64,000 bases of DNA, taken from positions 868,001 through 932,000 of the forward strand of contig NZ_MASW01000001.1 of NCBI RefSeq assembly GCF_003202285.1. Reading direction: 5' to 3'. The notes beneath the pieces are model-generated. The model was given only the letters and a program-made list of their open reading frames with translations. It was not told the origin of the DNA and made no database searches. Of the stretch, positions 60,724 to 64,000 are shown in pieces. The position numbers and the translations under genes were made by a program. Each line of letters begins with the position of its first letter. Position 1 is the stretch's first letter. This DNA is from Prauserella muralis (lineage in GTDB: Bacteria > Actinomycetota > Actinomycetes > Mycobacteriales > Pseudonocardiaceae).

Positions 60724-61467
60724 ATGAACAGGCCCGCACGGCGGGGCCGCGAACGTGCGGCGACCGACAGGGAGATCCGGCAGACGGCGCGGGCGCTGCT
60801 GGTCGAACACGGACCCGAGGCCGTCACGCTGAGAGCCATCGCCCGCGAGCTCGGCATCACCGCGCCCGCCCTCTACCGCTACTACGGCTCCCGCGACGAC
60901 CTCGTGGAGCACCTGCGGCTCGACGTCATCTCCGACCTCGGCGACCAGCTCGCCGCCGAGATCACCGGCCTCGCCGACGACGGCACCCAGCAGCTGTTCG
61001 CCATCTGCAAGGGCTTCCGGAGGTGGGCGCTCACGCACACCAGCGAGTTCACGCTCGTGTTCGCCTCGCCCACCGGTGGCACCGGCTCCGCCGAGGGCAG
61101 CGTCGCCACGCTGAAGCAGGTCAGCGAGCCGTTCGGCCGGGTGTTCCTGCTGGCGGCCGGCGAGGTGCTCTCGGCACACGACGTCGCCCTGCCCTCCGAC
61201 GACGTGGTGCCGCCGGAGCTGCGGGAGGACCTCGCCGCCTACCGCGACTCGCTGGTGTCGGCCCTGTCGTCGTCCGGCGTCACCGTGCCCGCCGACCGCC
61301 TCACGCTCGGCACGACGTACCTGATGATGCAGTTCTGGGCGCGGCTGTACGGGCACGTCACGCTCGAGGTCTTCGGCAACTACCCGATCCCGGTGTCCAA
61401 ACCCGACGCCCTGTTCGACGCGCTGCTGGCCGACCTCGCGAGGGAGATCGGCCTGCCGCCCGCCTGA
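60724..61467 (+). CDS. TetR-family transcriptional regulator
   Basis: A 247-residue regulator. The HTH lies at residues about 15-60 with VTLRAIARELGITAPALYRYYGSRDDLVEHL. The C-terminal TetR_C domain has GFRRWALTHTSEFTLVFASP and GTTYLMMQFWARLYGHVTLEV, the form known as WHG or TetR_C_13-like. ATG at 60724 follows a GGGG-type site. It is convergent with leuS, with 10 bp between stops. Ligand and targets are unknown. Confidence 0.87.
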   Translation: MNRPARRGRERAATDREIRQTARALLVEHGPEAVTLRAIARELGITAPALYRYYGSRDDLVEHLRLDVISDLGDQLAAEITGLADDGTQQLFAICKGFRRWALTHTSEFTLVFASPTGGTGSAEGSVATLKQVSEPFGRVFLLAAGEVLSAHDVALPSDDVVPPELREDLAAYRDSLVSALSSSGVTVPADRLTLGTTYLMMQFWARLYGHVTLEVFGNYPIPVSKPDALFDALLADLAREIGLPPA

Positions 61468-61477
61468 GCTGCGCCGC

Positions 61478-64000
61478 TCAGACCACCACGTTGACGAGGC
61501 GGCCGGGCACCACGATCACCTTGCGCGGCTCCTTGCCGCCGAGCTGCGCGGCGATCTTGTCGTCGGCCAGCGCCGCGGCCTGCACGTCGTCCTTGCCCGC
61601 GTCGGCGGCGACGGTGACCCGCGAGCGCACCTTGCCGTTGACCTGGATCGGGTACTCGACGGTCTCGTCGGCCAGGTACTTCTCGTCGGGCACCGGGAAC
61701 GGCCCGTGCACCAGCGAGTCGGGGTGGCCCAGCCGGTTCCACAGCTCCTCGGCGAGGTGCGGGCACATCGGCGCGAGCATCAGCACGAGCGGCTCGGCCA
61801 GCCCGCGCGGTGTGGCACCGGCGGCACCGTAGACCTTGGTGACGTAGTTGTTCAGCTCGATGAGCTTGGCGCCCGCCGTGTTGAACCGCAGGTTGGCGTA
61901 GTCGTCGCGAACCCCGGCGACCGTGCGGTGCAGCTGCCGCAGGTCGCTCTCGGTCAGCTCGGCGTCGGACACCCGCAGCGCGCCGGTCTCCTCGTCGATC
62001 ACCAGCCGCCACAGCCGCTGCAGGAAGCGCTGCGCGCCGACGACGTCCTTGGTGGCCCACGGGCGGGAGTCGTCCAGCGGGCCCATGGACATCTCGTAGA
62101 ACCGGAAGGTGTCGGCACCGTAGTTCTCGGACATCTCGTCCGGGGTGACGACGTTCTTCAGGCTCTTGCCCATCTTCCCGTATTCCTGGGTGACCTCTTC
62201 GTCGCCGTGGAAGAACTTCCCGTCGCGTTCGGTCACCTCGTCGGCGGGCACGTAGACACCCCGCGCGTCGGTGTAGGCGTAGGCCTGGATGTAGCCCTGG
62301 TTGTAGAGCCTGCGGTACGGCTCCTGCGACGAGACGTGGCCCAGGTCGTACAGCACCTTGTGCCAGAACCGGGAGTACAGCAGGTGCAGCACGGCGTGCT
62401 CGACGCCGCCGACGTAGAGGTCCAGCCCGCCGGGGTCGCTGACGCCGTGCTCAGCGGGCCTCGGGCCCATCCAGTAGCGCTCGTTCTCCGGGTCGACGAA
62501 CCGCTCGTCGTTGGTCGGGTCGACGTAGCGCAGCTGGTACCAGCACGAGCCCGCCCACTGCGGCATCACGTTGGTGTCGCGCCGGTACTTCTTCGGGCCG
62601 TCGCCAAGGTCCAGGGTGACCTCCACCCAGTCGGTGGCCTTGGCCAGGGGCGGCTGCGGCTCGGAGTCGGCGTCCTCCGGGTCGAACGTCGTCGGCGCGT
62701 AGTCCGGCACGTCCGGCAGCTCCACCGGCAGGTGGCTCTCCGGCAGCGCCACGGGCAGGTCGTTCTCGTCGTAGACGATCGGGAACGGCTCGCCCCAGTA
62801 CCGCTGCCGGGCGAACAGCCAGTCGCGCAGCTTGTACTGCACGGTGCCCTCGCCGTGGCCCTTCTCCTCCAGCCAGCCGATGATCGCCTTCTTGGCGTCG
62901 TCGACGCCCATCCCGTTGAGGCTCAGGTCCTCGTTCGAGGAGTTGATCGCCGGGCCCTCGCCGGTGAACGCCTCGCCGTCGAAGCCCTCGCCGGGGTCGA
63001 CGGTGCGGATGATCGGCAGCCCGAACGCGGTGGCGAAGTCCCAGTCCCGCTGGTCCTGGCCGGGCACGGCCATGATGGCGCCCGTGCCGTAGCCCATCAG
63101 CACGTAGTCGGCGATGAACACCGGGATCGGCTCGCCGTTGACCGGGTTGACGGCGTGGGCGCCGGTGAACACGCCGGTCTTGTCCCGGCTCTCCTGGCGG
63201 TCCAGCTCCGACTTGCGGGCCGCCTCCGCCCGGTACGCCGCGATGGCCTCGGCCGGGGTGGCGGCGCCACCGGTCCAGCGCTCGTCGGTGCCCTCCGGCC
63301 ACTGCTGGGCGGCCAGCCTGTCCACCAGCGGGTGCTCCGGCGCCAGCACCATGTAGGTGGCGCCGAAGAGCGTGTCCGGGCGGGTGGTGAAGACCTCGAT
63401 CGTCTCGTCGCCCGCGGCGAAGCGCACGTTGGCGCCGCGGGACCGGCCGATCCAGTTGCGCTGCATGGTCTTGACCTTCTCGGGCCAGTCCAGCAGGTCC
63501 AGATCGTCCAGCAGCCGGTCGGCGTAGGCGGTGATCCGCATCATCCACTGGCGCAGGTTCTTGCGGAACACCGGGAAGTTGCCGCGCTCGGTCAGGCCGT
63601 CGGCGGTGACCTCCTCGTTGGCGACGACGGTGCCCAGGCCCGGCGCCCAGTTGACCGGCGCCTCCGAGATGTACACCAGGCGGTGCTCGTCGATGATCCG
63701 CCGCTGCTCGACGCGCGACAGCTCGGCCCACGGCCTGCCGTCGGGCGTGGCGCGCGTGCCGTCGGCGAACTCCTTCTCCAGCTCCGCGATGGGCCGCGCC
63801 CTGTCCTGCTTCTCGTCGTAGTACGAGTTGAAGATCTGCAGGAAGATCCACTGCGTCCAGCGGTAGTACTCGACGTCGGTGGTGGCGATGCGGCGGCGCT
63901 CGTCATGGCCCAGCCCCAGCCTGCGGATCTGGCTCAGGTACCGCTCGATGTTGGCCTCGGTGGTGGTGCGCGGGTGCGTGCCGGTCTGCGCCGCGTACTG
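61478..64000 (-). CDS. leuS: Leucyl-tRNA synthetase, 5' end beyond window
   Basis: The 841 C-terminal codons of leuS, running off the right edge without a start. The CP1 editing domain is complete: [20 protein letters not shown] and [21 protein letters not shown]. The KMSKS signature is [10 protein letters not shown], a Ser-to-Gly variant common in actinobacterial enzymes. The anticodon-binding and C-terminal domains end in [18 protein letters not shown]. The HIGH motif lies outside. Stop codon is 10 bp from that of the convergent tetR gene. Confidence 0.95.
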   Translation of the reverse strand, partial: QYAAQTGTHPRTTTEANIERYLSQIRRLGLGHDERRRIATTDVEYYRWTQWIFLQIFNSYYDEKQDRARPIAELEKEFADGTRATPDGRPWAELSRVEQRRIIDEHRLVYISEAPVNWAPGLGTVVANEEVTADGLTERGNFPVFRKNLRQWMMRITAYADRLLDDLDLLDWPEKVKTMQRNWIGRSRGANVRFAAGDETIEVFTTRPDTLFGATYMVLAPEHPLVDRLAAQQWPEGTDERWTGGAATPAEAIAAYRAEAARKSELDRQESRDKTGVFTGAHAVNPVNGEPIPVFIADYVLMGYGTGAIMAVPGQDQRDWDFATAFGLPIIRTVDPGEGFDGEAFTGEGPAINSSNEDLSLNGMGVDDAKKAIIGWLEEKGHGEGTVQYKLRDWLFARQRYWGEPFPIVYDENDLPVALPESHLPVELPDVPDYAPTTFDPEDADSEPQPPLAKATDWVEVTLDLGDGPKKYRRDTNVMPQWAGSCWYQLRYVDPTNDERFVDPENERYWMGPRPAEHGVSDPGGLDLYVGGVEHAVLHLLYSRFWHKVLYDLGHVSSQEPYRRLYNQGYIQAYAYTDARGVYVPADEVTERDGKFFHGDEEVTQEYGKMGKSLKNVVTPDEMSENYGADTFRFYEMSMGPLDDSRPWATKDVVGAQRFLQRLWRLVIDEETGALRVSDAELTESDLRQLHRTVAGVRDDYANLRFNTAGAKLIELNNYVTKVYGAAGATPRGLAEPLVLMLAPMCPHLAEELWNRLGHPDSLVHGPFPVPDEKYLADETVEYPIQVNGKVRSRVTVAADAGKDDVQAAALADDKIAAQLGGKEPRKVIVVPGRLVNVVV

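Noticed and set aside
1..64000. tRNA, rRNA or IS elements
   Set aside because: No cloverleaf, rRNA or transposase sequence was recognised by reading; the only mobile element is the intein.

Overview
This is a very high-GC chromosomal window from an actinobacterium, most likely a member of the Pseudonocardiaceae (Amycolatopsis, Saccharomonospora or Prauserella type). The lineage call rests on strong G/C preference at third codon positions, many GTG starts, mycothiol-lineage style genes such as a PadR/ino1 pair, ESX-type secretion accessory proteins (EspG, PPE-like, DUF3558), DUF5318, and a short AATGC-N-GCATT interspersed palindrome. The stretch ino1 - padR - DUF5318 - ponA - GT87 - rpsF - ssb - rpsR - rplI - dnaB follows the gene order I know from Mycobacterium tuberculosis (Rv0046c to Rv0058), which lies near oriC there.

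Layout. 1-3 kb: two dynamin-like GTPases flanking a GrpE-like protein. 3-17 kb: two NarL-type two-component systems, a TetR-SDR operon, ABC exporters (two nearly identical ATPases with one permease; a separate FtsX-type ABC system divergent from a sensor kinase), trmB and a MarR regulator. 17-25 kb: SRPBCC protein, amidohydrolase, SDR, PhoX-type phosphatase, MFS exporter, HAD phosphatase, ino1 and padR. 25.7-43.8 kb: the conserved backbone, interrupted by two blocks that are absent from the mycobacterial order: a second GT87, endonuclease IV and three tandem secreted, C-terminally anchored proteins (30.6-35.8 kb), and a four-gene ESX-associated operon (37.6-40.9 kb). dnaB carries a class 3 intein with a LAGLIDADG endonuclease. 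Its promoter has a perfect LexA (SOS) palindrome, preceded by a cluster of DnaA-box-like 9-mers. 43.9-47.3 kb: two methyltransferases, a TetR regulator with a double palindromic operator, a small membrane protein and a LigB-type dioxygenase. 47.4-53.9 kb: a cell-surface block of five secreted proteins on the minus strand (a 14-repeat giant protein, two small paralogues, and two Pro-rich proteins ending in the same QPGVTPD tail). 54-64 kb: AI-2E family membrane protein, a MacSR-like two-component system, DUF1707 protein, PTS enzyme I with a DasR-type operator at its start, a ribokinase-family kinase, a TetR regulator and the 3' part of leuS.

Themes. At least sixteen start codons, mostly at the heads of transcription units, follow a TANNNT hexamer by 5-8 nt with little or no Shine-Dalgarno sequence, the signature of leaderless transcripts. 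Internal operon genes are usually coupled by ATGA/GTGA overlaps. The least-described content is the surface protein block, the three tandem anchored proteins and the dnaB regulatory region.
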